Counted from the stretch's first letter, positions 50,434-62,334 are shown. The stretch: DNA of 64,000 bases from Rhododendron vialii (GCF_030253575.1 NC_080557.1:833501-897500); one strand, 5' to 3'. Made by a program: numbers and translations. The notes: generated by a model from the letters alone, not told the origin.

Positions 50434-50688
50434 TGTTTAACAATCCCTACACACTCTTTATCTCCAATCAAACAACCAATTTCACTATTACTCCCCCTTC
50501 AGTCTTCACTCCCCTCCTCGTACCAATCTTCTTCAACCTATAACTCGCATCAAATGAGGCCATAGGTCTTTATCATCCTTGTCATCTTTGTTTTGAAGTG
50601 GCACAATTGAAAAAAAGCTGGCGGGCATCTTTGTTTCTGAAGTGGCACAATTGAAAAAATGCTGGTGGGACGCCACCAAATATATTCC
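50434..50688. other. CIPK gene 3' flank
   Basis: Non-coding; it probably includes the 3' UTR of the kinase gene. A roughly 45-bp word 'atctttgttt..gaagtggcacaattgaaaaa' is repeated at 50586 and 50629. Confidence 0.5.
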
Positions 50689-53527
50689 TTACAATATTTC
50701 CACAGATCCAAGGCTTCCTTCAGTTTGATACATATTTTTGCTATTGACAATTACTTCCTTGGCTGCTTGATTTTCAGTTGATACACCTGATTCTTCTGTC
50801 AGCATACTTGATAAACTTTTGCAGAACTGCTCACCAATTTCAGATGAACAAAAATGATTAAAGGTACTAAATTTAACGTGTGTGTGTGTGTGTGTATCAA
50901 TATCAATATGTAATGTTTGTGCTTATTACCTCTCTGTACAGTCCCAGTTCCCCATCAGATTTTGATATTTCTATTACACAATGTGTGGGCGCCACTTCAA
51001 TTACCTGAGTTTTGCCACATACACTGGTTAGAGTTTGATATCCTGATTTTAGAGCAACAGAATCTGTAACTGTTTATTACCTCTGCTGATAGGTTAAAGA
51101 ATGATCTACTCATCTTCAATTCTGGATGAATTTTCAACTGATATTTTCAAGAAAATTAAAGAAATTGAGAAGCAAATAGGAAGATTTCACTTGGGTCAAT
51201 AAAAAACAACAGATGGATGCAGATACTACCTTCGAATTGTTCTTCCTTTCAACCGACAGAGACACATCCCTTGCTGCAGCCTCAATTTTCTCTATCGTTT
51301 TGTGGATTGTATGCTTGGATCCAAGAGTTATTTTCTGCTTTTCGTAATTCTAAATCGGATCAAAAAGTTAACGGCATTTTAGAATTGAAGAAAAGAAGTA
51401 TTTATAACGTATGGACTTATGCTACGATATTTGCAAATCACCTGTACTTCAAATAGTCCTGACAAATCAAGGTCTTGTGACATTGCTATTAGCTGAAAAG
51501 CATTGATGAAACTTGGAGTATTGGAAGGTTTTGTTTGAGTCTCATTTTCCTACATAAGGTGCAAGATATCTCTAAGTTGACATTGTCAATTGTGGAACTT
51601 TCTATGTTGCTTTCTACTCATTAAAGTCATTACCTCAATTGAACCTAAAGATGCATGAACATCATCCAAGTTGGTATCTTCATCACATTCGAAATGCACT
51701 GCAGGCTCATAATCTGTTTGAAACCACTTGTCTTCGATAATTTCTTGTAGTGTTATTCGCTGCATTGGCAAAACAAGATATTGTTGGATTTCCAGTCTTA
51801 ATTCCACAATTTGTATCTGTTTACTAATGATGGTGTAGAGCGCTACCGTTCTTGGATTCGGATCAAGTATCCGGGAGATCAGTTTCTTATGGCTTTCTGT
51901 AAACCACTCAGGAAATACGTATTCTGCTCTCAGGATCTATTGCAAGGACATTTTTATCTAGTGTAAGAAATTTGCTGATTCTATAAAATTTGGGTATTTT
52001 TATAATTTGGTTTGATGGCATACCTTCAGATACAAGTTCACCAGGCTACGATCATCAAAAGGTAGAAATCCGGCAAGTAATTCAAAAAGGATGACTCCAC
52101 AGGACCAAATATCTACGGCCGCTCCCTCATAGCCCTTATTTGTAATCAGCTGTTCACCAAATCATGAAGATTGTAATGAAGTTAGCTGTCTGCTTTTTTT
52201 CATACAAAGGTAATCTTCTTTCGCTTTCAAAATTTCTCGCTTTCGTTTTTCCTTTAATGCAAGAAAACAAGGTATAAATAGTGTTTTAACATGAAAATTG
52301 TCTATTACCTCTGGTGCTACATAGCTTGGAGAGCCACATGCAGTAGATAGTAGGTCCCCGGGCTGTTAATTCAGTTATGAAAAGAGGGTTACTCTAGGAA
52401 CCATGTGGGGGTTACGTGGTTCAGCGTTTAAAAGTCGGGAGTCAATCCGCACAAGCCCCAAATCACAGGGAGGTAACATGTCTAGAAAGAATAAGCAGCG
52501 GTTACCTTTCGCAACACGCTGAGTCCAAAATCTGATACTTTCAGATTTTCGTTTCTGTCCAAAAGCAAGTTTTCTGGCTGTAAATAAAAATGCCAAGATC
52601 CAAGTAAATTTCCAATTTTCCCCTAGTAGAGAACTGTGAAAAGAAGACCTGAGCAGGGTAGTTAGTTTCATTCTGACCTTTAGATCTCTGTGGTAAACCC
52701 CTCTGGAATGACAATAGTCTACAGCGTCGATTAACAGCTGAAAGTGTTTCCTTGCCTTTCTTTCATCAAACCTTTTGACATATAACTGAGAGAGAAAATT
52801 TTCAAGGTAATTAGAATTGTTTGTAAGATCTCCCGAACACCAGTTTTGGCTTCCAAAAGTCAACTAGTTGAATCTCACCATCTTATCAGATAGCTGCCCT
52901 CCTGGTACATAGTCCATTACCATGTAAATTTTTGTTTTTGTGCCAATTACCTGTGAGTTGAAATCAATGTCTATATCAAGAAAGTTCTTTAGACGAGTCA
53001 AATCCAGATTTGAAGCAGCTATAATACCTCGTGTATTTTGACAATGTTTGGATGATTCAGAAGCTTCATTGTTCTTATTTCTCTCTTCACCTAAAAAACA
53101 AAGCTCCAGTGCATAAAAATAAAAATAAAAAAGATGCAGATTTGAATCTATTAGGGAACTTAGCCCCCTTTTCTTACATTTTCCCATGCCAAAACTCCAC
53201 TTTCCCAAGATTTCATTTCAATGTGTTTGATTTTTCCCTCCTTAAGGAAACTTTAAAGAAACTACATTGGGAACTAATCTAGTGCAAATCAAGCTGTACA
53301 TATCCAATGAAGCATAAAAAGAACAAAGATAGGGGTTTTTCGAAATTGGTTTTCGTGGAATTCACCTGGTACATGAGATTTCTTTTTACGACCATTTGCT
53401 TATCGATGATCTTGATCGCAACGTACTGACCATTGTCTGTGTTTACGGCCAGCTTGACCTTCGCGAACATGCCTTCTCCGATCGTCCGAATCAGTTGGTA
53501 CTTCCCAATGCTGTTTGTGTATCCCAT
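50689..53527 (-). CDS. CIPK21: CBL-interacting protein kinase, CIPK21-like (SnRK3)
   Basis: Fourteen exons on the minus strand: 53527-53366, 53090-53028, 52950-52879, 52785-52678, 52577-52506, 52362-52309, 52149-52024, 51936-51847, 51759-51634, 51549-51442, 51349-51230, 51137-51081, 51004-50930 and 50826-50689. The sum is 1371 nt, 456 aa; every exon is a multiple of three. The kinase domain has the Gly loop 'GEGMFAKV', K39, H131-R-D133-L-K and D151-F-G, with the activation loop closing at A-P-E177. The regulatory domain has the NAF box at 307-309 ('[20 protein letters not shown]'), which binds CBL calcium sensors and is auto-inhibitory. A PPI-like helix ('[24 protein letters not shown]') follows. 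The Arabidopsis relative acts in salt and osmotic stress. The intron-rich structure is typical of that CIPK clade. The C-terminal 25 residues extend past the usual end. Confidence 0.93.
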
Positions 53528-53617
53528 TCTGAGACAAATTCAGTACCCTCTCGCCAATTGCTTTATGTCCGAGCTCTCTGAAGCTATGTTTATTCTCCGT
53601 CAATGTTGGAGTGCTAC

Positions 53618-53625
53618 TTATATCC
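53618..53625 (-). promoter_or_regulatory. Putative TATA box of the CIPK gene
   Basis: The minus strand reads 'ggatataa' about 90 bp upstream of the start codon at 53527. Confidence 0.4.
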
Positions 53626-53958
53626 TTTTCTGTTCTTAGCTAGTGCTCAAGTTGGGGGCAATTTTGATTCTGATTCTTTGACCTGTTCCGATATTTGAGG
53701 AATTATTTTTTCCGTGTGAATCTCATGTTTCTATAAGAAGAGATACAAACATGACGGAACGCGGCTTCATTGTGTATTATTTGGAGGATTAATGAGCTGC
53801 TGGCTAGTTGGTGAGGGTGAAGGGGTGTGTGTTTTGAATGGAAGGTGGTGACCGTAATCTACCAATTTGACTCGGTGGGGTTGCTAATTATTGTCATGGA
53901 TCAACCCAGGTCATACTTGGAAATAATAGCACATGCATAATTGACAGGTGGTGGGGAT
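53626..53958. other. CIPK upstream region
   Basis: No gene seen; promoter-distal spacer between the kinase and the first of three adjacent foldback elements. Confidence 0.4.
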
Positions 53959-54157
53959 GGTGCTATGCAGTGGTGTGCGCAACACCATACTGCGCACCTC
54001 CGAGCCATTGGATCGTGCATCCGATGTCTCGGATCTCATCTCGGCAATGATCGACTCTCGATCGTTGGTTGTCGAGATGAGATCCGAGCCATCGGATGCA
54101 TGATCCGACGGCTCAGAGGTGCGCAGCACGGTGTTGTGCACCTCACTGCACAGCACC
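53959..54157. mobile_element. Foldback MITE, second copy of the 1845-2035 family
   Basis: The 199-bp element has ends 'ggtgctatgcagtggtgtg' and the complement of 'ggtgctgtgcagtgaggtg'. The arms are about 95 bp and include 'cggatctcatctcggcaatg' and its inverted partner. Confidence 0.75.
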
Positions 54158-54335
54158 AACCCGAAGTCAATTGTGAGAAAAAGAGTGCGTGGGATCCCGC
54201 ATGCTATTTGCATGCATACTTTTAATCTTAGCCGTCGGATGAGATCCGACGGCCGATGTGCAATGCATCTCAGGAATTGGTTTAGGGATGGAGTTATTTG
54301 GGAATTGGTTTAAAAGGGTTTTTTTTTTAGAGATA

Positions 54336-54712
54336 ATACATACACTATCATCCATCCACTATACCATCCATTACATTTTTTATACGGCTCACCCCGGCTC
54401 CCAAAAAAATACAAAAAAATGTCCATAAATTTTAGAATAATACTTTATGGGGCTCTGTAAAAAATCAGCTCCAAAGAATATCGGTAAGTATTATTTCTTG
54501 ATTTGTAGGGACGAAACTGTTTAACTGCACCGTTTCGCCCCTACGAATCAAGAAATAATATTTACCAATATTTGTTGGAGCTGATTTTTTACAGGGCCCC
54601 ATAATATATTATTTTAAAATTTATGAATATTTTTCTGTATTTTTTTGGGGCACAGGATGAGCCCTACAAAACATGTAGTGGATGATGTAGTGGTTAAATG
54701 TAGTGTACCTAG
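54336..54712. mobile_element. Foldback MITE
   Basis: The outer parts 'acactatcatccatccactat' and 'gtagtggatgatgtagtgg' are inverted. So are the inner arms 'taagtattatttcttgattt' / 'aatcaagaaataatatttac' and 'aaaaaatcagctcca' / 'tggagctgatttttt'. The centre is near 54520. Confidence 0.7.
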
Positions 54713-55033
54713 ACTTATTGTTTTTTTTTTTTGATCGGCGGAATTGGTTTAGAAGTTACTCTTACGTCTTCCTCGACATCAAATCTTCTATACGGAAGAA
54801 TTCATATACCTCTATTCTTGTGCATTTTCAGTTGCAGAATTGTAAGGCTAAAAATGCACGGGCATAGAGGTACAGACAATATTTGGTTTGGGTGATCTGG
54901 TATGTTTTTGTGCAACAAATGATTCTAGTGGTGAAGTTCATGGACCTCCTTTGCCCCATGATTTATGCCAAAGTTCATGTTGATCCTAGATTAAGTGCTA
55001 TCTGATCTATATAGCTTTGTATATTAGATTACA

Positions 55034-55392
55034 GGGCGGTTCCGGGGACACCCAAAAAAATACTTCATAGTTTCTGATCAAATTTTGATGATCCGAGCTG
55101 CTCAATGTAATCAGAACGTGATTTTAAAAGGTAAGTGAGAGAAATCAGCAAAAAAAAATGACCGGGAAGGGCTTGATCCGAACAGTTTCGAACAGTTTTT
55201 TATTGAACGGTTCAAATAAAAATTGCTCAAATCAAGCCTTTCCCGATTATTTTTTTTGTTAATTTCTCGCGGGCACCTTTAAAATCACATTCTGCACACA
55301 TTGAACGGTTCGGATCATAAAATTTTGATCGGAAACTATGAGTTTAAAATTTGAGGTGTTTTTTTGGATGTTCTTTGAACCGTCCCGATTAG
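55034..55392. mobile_element. Foldback MITE
   Basis: The ends are 'gggcggttccggggacaccc' and 'ttctttgaaccgtcccg'. The internal inverted parts are 'gatcaaattttgatgatccg' / 'cggatcataaaattttgatc' and 'gggaagggcttgat' / 'atcaagcctttccc'. Confidence 0.7.
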
Positions 55393-56680
55393 ATTATCCT
55401 GAAAAAAGCAATGGATGAGAGAATTCTTGATCTCTTATTATCTTAAAATTGAAACGCATTAAAAGTAGGTCAGTCCAGGGAAGCCCTGACAACCACCTAA
55501 CGTCTCGAATTTTACGAGTAATTATTCAGTGGTCTTAGAAAACAATCACATGGTGCTTCAGTACTTGTATCCATCTCACGTTTCTGTGGAGTGTAGACAC
55601 TTAGTAGGTCCTCACAAAAATGTGCACCACATGTTGGCGACGCATGTCCCCCAAATAATTTTATGGACCACACTTCCAAGATTAGTACTATGATCTCTTG
55701 CAAAGAATACTTGGCTGTGGCATAGTGATAGAGAGTTTCCTATTTTTGTAAGGTTGCAGGATCCAATTTTTTTTTTTTTTTTGGATAAGCAAGGATCCAT
55801 TTGTTGCTTGCTTTGCTCTTTTATTTTTTGAGGCCCAACACATTTGTTGGGACTCGCAACTCACGTGCTTTAAGAAATGTCTTTTCAACCAAAGATTGAT
55901 TATTTGTTCAATTAAATGGGAGTATTTTTTTCTCTTACTGAGCTTTCTGTTATGTGGACTTATGTCCCGTTTGATATAATTCAGATAATAATATTCTACT
56001 GCCGCTTGTGATTAAGGAAAAACTATTTTTTCCAATGATTTTTGGCATGTAAATTTGTTTGTCTAATATGTACTGCTGGATATCGAGGTAATTTTAAGGT
56101 ACATTTTCTTTGTACTTAGAATTTCTCTTATCTAAATTGTAGAACTCTAGTGACCAAAAAAATCGCACATACTTCCATTTAATACTTGTTATTATCTATC
56201 TATATCATAAAATAGAGCAATTTTTTTTTTGTTTTTGAAAATGTTCAGGCATACAAATGAGAACAACAGTTATATTAATTGGATTACTCTTCATTAAAAT
56301 AGTAGGTATGTGATTAAAAAATGAACAATAAAGGAAAAACCTAATTATTGCTTTCCTTATCAAATATCTATGTTCTTTTTTTGTAATATTTATTAATTTT
56401 TGCCCTCTATCTCTATCTTTATCAAGTTAGATTACTCTTCATTAAAATAGTAGTCATGTGATTAGAAAAGAAACCAAACCAAACCGAGCCTTACGTCCCA
56501 ATCCCTTGGGGTCGGCTATATGAATCCATTTCCTCTATTGAGCTCTGTCAATGGCCACTTGTTCACACAAACCCATTATACTTATATCTTTGCGCATTAC
56601 AACATCTAATGTCAATTATTCATTCCCAAGTTTTCTTACCGAACATGACAAATTGATTCTAGAAATACATCAATTTGACA
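55393..56680. other. Spacer with repeat scraps, no gene
   Basis: AT-rich. A short insertion relic (poly-T plus 'ggata') with an imperfect 8-bp repeat 'aggatcca' lies at 55758-55800. A conserved repeat word, 'cttggggtcggctatatgaa', widespread in plant retroposon tails, lies at 56507-56526. Confidence 0.45.
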
Positions 56681-56687
56681 CACTCCA

Positions 56688-56689
<2 letters not shown>

Positions 56690-56722
<33 letters not shown>

Positions 56723-57242
56723 ATAATTAGATTTTTTTTTGTTTCTTTTCTAATCACATGGTTACTATTTTACGAAAAAAACTCGATGGCGATAAATGTT
56801 GCTCTCATTTGTATACGTTTATATAGAGCAAATTTATCACCATCGAATTATTTTTCATTAAAATAGTAAATAGAAAATTTTTCTTTGAAAATGTCTAGGC
56901 ATATAAATGAAAGCAACATTTATTGCCATTGAATTATTTTTCGTCAAAATAGTAGCCATGTGATTAGAAAAGAAATAAAAAAAAGAAAGAAAACCTAATT
57001 AGTGTTTTCCATACCATTCTCTTTTTTAGTACTTCTTTCCTCTCTATCTCTATCTTTATAAAGTTGAATTGTTTTTAGTTAAAATAGTAGCCATGTGATT
57101 AGAAAAGAAACAAAAAAGAAAAACCTAATTATTGCTTTCCTTACCAAATTTCTCTCTCCTTTTTTTGTAACATTTTTCATCCTCTCTCTATTTCTCTCAA
57201 ACTTGATAAAGATAGAGAAAGAGAGGGAGAGCAAATATTACG

Positions 57243-57307
<65 letters not shown>

Positions 57308-57797
57308 ATAATTAGATTTTTTTTTGTTTCTTTTCTAATCACATGGTTACTATTTTACGAAAAAAACTCGATGGCGATAAATGTTGCTCTCATTTGTATA
57401 CGTATAAATAGAGCAAATTTATCACCATCGAATTATTTTTCATTAAAATAGTAAATAGAAAATTTTTCTTTGAAAATGTCTAGGCATATAAATGAAAGTA
57501 ACATTTATTGCCATTGAATTATTTTTCGTCAAAATAGTAGCCATGTGATTAGAAAAGAAATAAAAAAAAGAAAGAAAACCTAATTAGTGTTTTCCATACC
57601 ATTCTCTTTTTTAGTACTTCTTTCCTCTCTATCTCTATCTTTATAAAGTTGAATTGTTTTTAGTTAAAATAGTAGCCATGTGATTAGAAAAGAAACAAAA
57701 AAGAAAAACCTAATTATTGCTTTCCTTACCAAATTTCTCTCTCCTTTTTTTGTAACATTTTTCATCATAGAGAAAGAGAGGGAGAGCAAATATTACG

Positions 57798-57850
<53 letters not shown>

Positions 57851-57880
57851 ACAGAAAAAAAAATCGATGGCGATAACTGT
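56690..57880. repeat. 586-bp tandem repeat with a GA microsatellite in each unit
   Basis: The unit runs (GA)n, 'taataattagattttt', 'actcgatggcgataaatgtt' and several 'aaaatagtagccatgtgatt' words back to (GA)n. Copy 1 starts at 56690, copy 2 at 57246 and a truncated copy 3 at 57799. GA tracts are about 30, 60 and 50 bp. Within a unit the word 'aatagtagccatgtgattagaaaag' recurs, so there is also a shorter internal repeat. Confidence 0.9.
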
Positions 57881-58383
57881 TGCTCTCATTTATAAGTCTA
57901 AACATTTTTAAATAAAACCACTCTGTTTTATAATACAGATTTGAGATAATATTTTAATATGTGCGGATATTAAAAAAATGAGATTATTATTAGGAGTGCC
58001 TTTAGGCACGAGTAATCCAGTAGTTCTTATATATAGTTCTAATGATTTGATTTTGTTTGTTACGTATTTCAAAAAAGAAGAGACCAAGAACTGAGGAGGG
58101 AGGTTGAAGTACATAGGTGTCGTCAAAAATGGTGAAGAGGTGAATTAAGTTAACCTTTCTATTCACGAATTTAATCAAACTTTTCAGATTAATTTCGACT
58201 TGCACATGCATTGCGTGTGTCCCGGCCGCAAGTATTTAATAATCTTAGTCCTCACTTAGCCCCGAGGTCTAAAATTGGTTCCGCCAAAATTTAGAAATGA
58301 GAAAATTTACAGAGCGTCCTAATAACGATATTTTTGTTTTTTTTTTTTATCACTGCACGAGCTATTGAATACTCCTATCAATC
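57881..58383. other. Spacer, no gene
   Basis: AT-rich, with no coding sequence or repeat structure that I could name. Confidence 0.4.
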
Positions 58384-58747
58384 TGTTTTTATCATACCAC
58401 CAAGATGGTAGCCCAGTTGGTGGGAGACACCATCTCTCTTTAACAACTGCGTAGGTTCGTGCCCCGGGAGGCACATGTGTGCATGTACCTGGTGATACCA
58501 TTAATAGGCTTTGATTCGAACCCGTAGGCTTTGATTCAAACCCGTAGTTGGACCGAAGAGAGGGATTTCTCTCTGCTGTGCTCTAAGTGGTGATGGCCCG
58601 TCCTCTCGGATGGTAGCTATGGCTCGAACCGGGCAGTCCACGGCGGGTCGGGAGTCCCTATGATCACGCCCAGGGAGGAGTTGCTACGCTGGTCACCCTC
58701 TCCCACCCTTTTGATGATAAAAAAAAATATATATATGTTTTTATCAT
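58384..58747 (+). mobile_element. tRNA-derived SINE with 12-bp target duplication
   Basis: The direct repeat 'tgtttttatcat' is at 58384-58395 and 58736-58747. Inside are a box-A-like 'gatggtagcccagttggtg', a box-B-like 'gtaggttcgtgcccc', a 60-bp 'ggctttgattc.aacccgta' doublet, and a 3' end 'ttttgatgat' plus an A9 run. Element length is about 340 bp. Confidence 0.8.
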
Positions 58748-59551
58748 TGGTTATTTTAATGTCTACGTGCAAGGATATGATTTTATCTAAATTTTTAAAA
58801 CTCTTTCAATTCCCTCCACCCTTCGCCTCCCTCGCCCCCTCCGCTTGTTTGGCCTTACTGTAACCGATCTGGTGAAGATTTGAAGATGAGATGGCTTGGT
58901 TTTGCTCATCCGGCGAATATGCCGACAGATTCGGTGCAGCGGCTTCCGGCAATAGCGTCCTTGGCTGGGTTTTTTTTTTTAAATTTTACAGTCTCTTTTT
59001 GATTTCGTTTGTTTTGGGTTTGGTTGGTTTGGTTTTCTCCTTTTAATGGTAGTTTTCCCTCCCCTGAGTGGGGTTTCTGATGTTCTTTGGGGTATCTTTG
59101 CCACAGTTGAGAGTTTGTGTTGCTCTCTCTGTTTGAAAGTCGGTCATAGCCGATTAGCTTGCAAAGCCTGATTGCAAAACTCTAGTGGGTGATCTTAGGT
59201 AACTAAGCCTCTTGTTTGGTTATTTACTTCCCTTGAGACGATATTTAACTTTGATGTATTCAATTGTTTTCTCATATAAAACAACTCCTATCATTTTGAC
59301 AAAAAAAAAAACAATTAATGATGTAACCAATGATTGTATCCATCTAGTCAGTGCTCAACTGGGCCGCTCTCTCCCCTCCCTCCCCCTCTCTCTCTTTCTC
59401 TCGGTTCAACGGAAGTACCCTCTTTTCTTTTACTTGTTGGCTTTTGTGGAAAAATAACAACTCATCCATTTTCAATCTGGACCACAATGGTGCGAACCTT
59501 GTGAAATACATTTTGCAGGTGCTTGTGAAAATGGCACTAAAAATACTACTA
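58748..59551. other. Spacer, possible retroposon tail
   Basis: No gene. A T/G-rich stretch from 58970 ends at 59297-59309 in 'ttttgac' plus an A11 run, which could be a truncated retroposon 3' end. No flanking duplication was found. Confidence 0.4.
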
Positions 59552-59788
59552 CTCCCTCCGTCCTAATTTAATTGTTCTTTTTGAGAGTTCGTCTCACTTT
59601 TCAATTTATTATATCTTATAACTTATAATGTTTTATGTGATTTCAAAAATATCGTATTATAGAACAAATCGAGATCTATCAAACAAGATCAATATTGAAT
59701 ATAAAATTTATTATTAATTTAAAGATATAACTAATTTTTTTTATCCGATTAAAATAAAACTGAAACAAATAAATTAGGACGGATGGAG
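59552..59788. mobile_element. Stowaway MITE, complete
   Basis: The ends are 'ctccctccgtcctaatttaa' and the facing 'aaattaggacggatggag'. A TA dinucleotide lies on each side (59550-59551 and 59789-59790), the expected Tc1/mariner target duplication. Length 237 bp. Confidence 0.9.
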
Positions 59789-59800
59789 TAATAAAAGTAA

Positions 59801-59938
59801 ATGCAATGCTACGCTTACAACATTTCATTACAACATGGATACAACATGCTGACGTGGCACTGGTTCTCACCAACTTACAACATTCCATCTAGTGCCATGT
59901 CAGCATGTTGTATATATGTTGTAAGCGTAGCATTCCTG
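59801..59938. mobile_element. Short foldback MITE with 9-bp target duplication
   Basis: 'aatgctacgcttacaacat' and its exact complement lie near the two ends. The direct repeat 'taaaagtaa' is at 59792-59800 and 59939-59947. Length about 138 bp. The 9-bp duplication suggests a Mutator-type source. Confidence 0.75.
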
Positions 59939-60169
59939 TAAAAGTAATCCTTTTCACTCGATCACCCATGGGACCAGTGAACTCCATTTGCCTCCCTCCG
60001 CACTTGGGTGAAATCAGCACTTGGTCCCCATTAGTAATAATAACTCCATAAATATGAGCCACAAAAGTCGATTTATGTTTCACGTTTATCACACAAAAGT
60101 GTCCTTTGCACAACACTTGGGTATCATCGAACTTGTTTTTGGCAACACACCATAAGGTCATTCACTTAT

Positions 60170-60375
60170 GCCCCGTTTCAGAACACCTTTTTAAAAAATA
60201 AATACTTATTTCACATTTTCAAACTCAAAAATAATGTAAATGAAAATCTCAATAAGATCTATCAAACAAGATCCATATTGATAGAAAATTTATTTACATA
60301 AGCACATGATTTTTGAGCTTGAAATTGCTTTTTTAAAAAATAAATACTTATTTCCCTTTCGAAAACGGGGTCTTA
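60170..60375. mobile_element. MITE-like element with CCCCGTTT ends
   Basis: The left end 'ccccgtttcagaacac' and the right end 'ttcgaaaacggggtct' are inverted. Both are next to the palindromic word 'aaataagtatttatt'. Similar words occur at 880-910. Confidence 0.55.
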
Positions 60376-60589
60376 GTATCATCCTTGACTGCAGGTTTAT
60401 GCTGGCTAGCTAGGATGGACGGGAAGCAAATCAAGCATACCTACCGCGAAGCCAACGAATGCTCAGATTTATCACATGGGTTAAAGTTTGGACTTTAAGA
60501 GAGTTTTATATAAGGTTATCTACAGCCCAAAAGTGAAGCGTGGACAAAACCGTTTCCTTTCAACAATGCACACGACGTCTATACTCAAA

Positions 60590-60840
60590 TGGAGCATATT
60601 TTTTCTTACAGTTGACACACTTTATTTAAAAATCTCACTCCATTTGACTCTTTTAATATGAGGTCGCTTTCCTCGGTACAAACTTTATGCCATCAAATCA
60701 AATAATTGATTCCAAAATTATTATTTTTTTGGTACAATAATTGATTCCAAATTGATTACGAAACAGTGGGAAAAGACGTTTCTTTTTCTTTAATTAGACG
60801 TTATCATGTTTAGTTGTGGTGTTTAATTTTAGTTTTGTAA
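60590..60840. repeat. Dispersed duplication, left copy (partner 62335-62585)
   Basis: Shares 'tttatttaaaaatctcactc', 'aattgattccaaattgatta', 'cgaaacagtggg' and 'ttagacgttatca' with 62335-62585 in the same orientation. Weaker matches continue to 61280 and 64000. Both copies carry a short inserted T-rich segment flanked by 'aataattgattccaaa'. Confidence 0.75.
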
Positions 60841-61798
60841 CTAGATGCCGTTCCACTTTCTTTTTAAACATTTTTTTTAAAAAGAAAATAATTTTAAGTT
60901 CAAATATAATAAAAATAAAAAATAAATTTTTATTTTTTTTGCACCGTTTAAAATATCTCAATGTAATCTATCAAACAAGATCCATATTAGTAGAAAAATT
61001 ATTTGCGTAAACACATGATTTTTGAACTTTAAATTACCTTCATTTTCTAAAAATTTCTTTTTAAATAAACTGGAATGGGGTTAATGTGTTTTGACATGTC
61101 AATTCGGTCCTTTCAGTTTTAATTTGTTTGGGGGCTTTAAAATTTCTACTCACGGTCCGCATGGAATATGTTCTATCTATCTCTCTCTCCACTCAAATTT
61201 CCTTCAAAACTCAAAACGAACAAGCCTAGAGAGTCGGATTTTTTTATAGAAATAATGTGACACATACCGATGCAGCTCATATCATCATTTAAAAACCAGG
61301 CAAAACCAGGCCAAATGACTACTTGAAAAAGTACTCAGCCTTGTATAGTCTATTATTTGGCCATCTTTATGGATTGTGGTCATTCACCGGTGTATAGGCA
61401 AAACGCATTTGTAATTGTTGAGTTATATATAAAGATTCTGCTTATACTATCACTCACAAAATTCTCCTGTAAAATTTGTTCTGCTGATATTGTCCGAAAA
61501 TAATTTTACAAATTCTCATTATATAATCCTAACATCTATTATAATTTACAATCCAGAATCCAGAACTTAAAATATAATTGACTCCCAAATACTACATTAA
61601 TTTTGACAGGTTGATAATAGAATTTCATGGGATTATATTTCCTTGTGGAACATACACAATCATACAATTGGGGGACGTTGAGTGTTCAGGGTGCGTTCTT
61701 GTAAACTTATTAACTGGAAACTTATTCTATTATTTTTTACTTTTTGGGCGAGGGTACGTAACTATCTTGACTGGTTATTGTGGGTGTTACTTGAACCA

Positions 61799-61922
61799 CT
61801 CCCTCCATCCCAAAAATGATACAATAGTTCCCTACGAAAAATAATTTTTCGAATCTCTTCATTTTTTAATCTGAAAATTGCACGTCTTTTTTCTGGAGAC
61901 TATCACAATGAGACAGAGGGAG
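61799..61922. mobile_element. Short Stowaway-like MITE
   Basis: The left end is 'ctccctccatcccaaaaatg' and the right end is 'gacagagggag', followed by TA. Length about 124 bp; the left TA is degraded. Confidence 0.65.
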
Positions 61923-61925
61923 TAG

Positions 61926-62078
61926 AATAAAATCCATTTTAGCACATTTTACCTGTGTCCTTTCCTTCTGCTTTCGTATGGTATGGAGTATGAACAAGAC
62001 GAATAAAATCCATTTTAGCACATTTTACCTGTGTCCTTTCCTTCTGCTTTCGTATGGTACTTTCGTATGAACAAGACC
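61926..62078. repeat. 76-bp tandem duplication
   Basis: The two units starting 'aataaaatccattttagcac' at 61926 and 62002 are almost identical, differing near 'gtatggagtatg' / 'gtactttcgtatg'. Confidence 0.9.
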
Positions 62079-62154
62079 AACCGCCGTGTTTGAACCGAAG
62101 GAAAGGAAAACTGATAAGCCAGTGTGTAAGAGATCTACGTTTCCGAAGCGAAAG

Positions 62155-62231
62155 CATGCTCCCCTCTCTTCCGATCGGGCTTGCCAATGATATGTAGTCT
62201 GCAAGGCCCGGTCGGAGGAAAGGGGAGCATC
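62155..62231. repeat. Short GC-rich hairpin
   Basis: The arms 62155-62184 and 62201-62231 pair with few mismatches ('gctcccct', 'ccgatcgggc' / 'gcccggtcgg', 'aggggagc') around a 16-base loop. Confidence 0.6.
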
Positions 62232-62334
62232 TCCAACTAAAGTATTTCTTGTTTTTAACCAACTAAAGTGTAAGAGCATCTCCATTTGACATGCATTTTC
62301 ACTTATTGCTTCACCTAGCTATTGCTAGTGATCA

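Noticed and set aside
56690-57880. CRISPR-like regular repeats
   Set aside because: Plant genome, units of 586 bp with no unique spacers; an ordinary tandem repeat.
59889-60161. 90-codon minus-strand frame (MTLWCVAKNKFDDTQ..)
   Set aside because: Starts inside a MITE and has no known domain; could be a fragment but nothing supports it.
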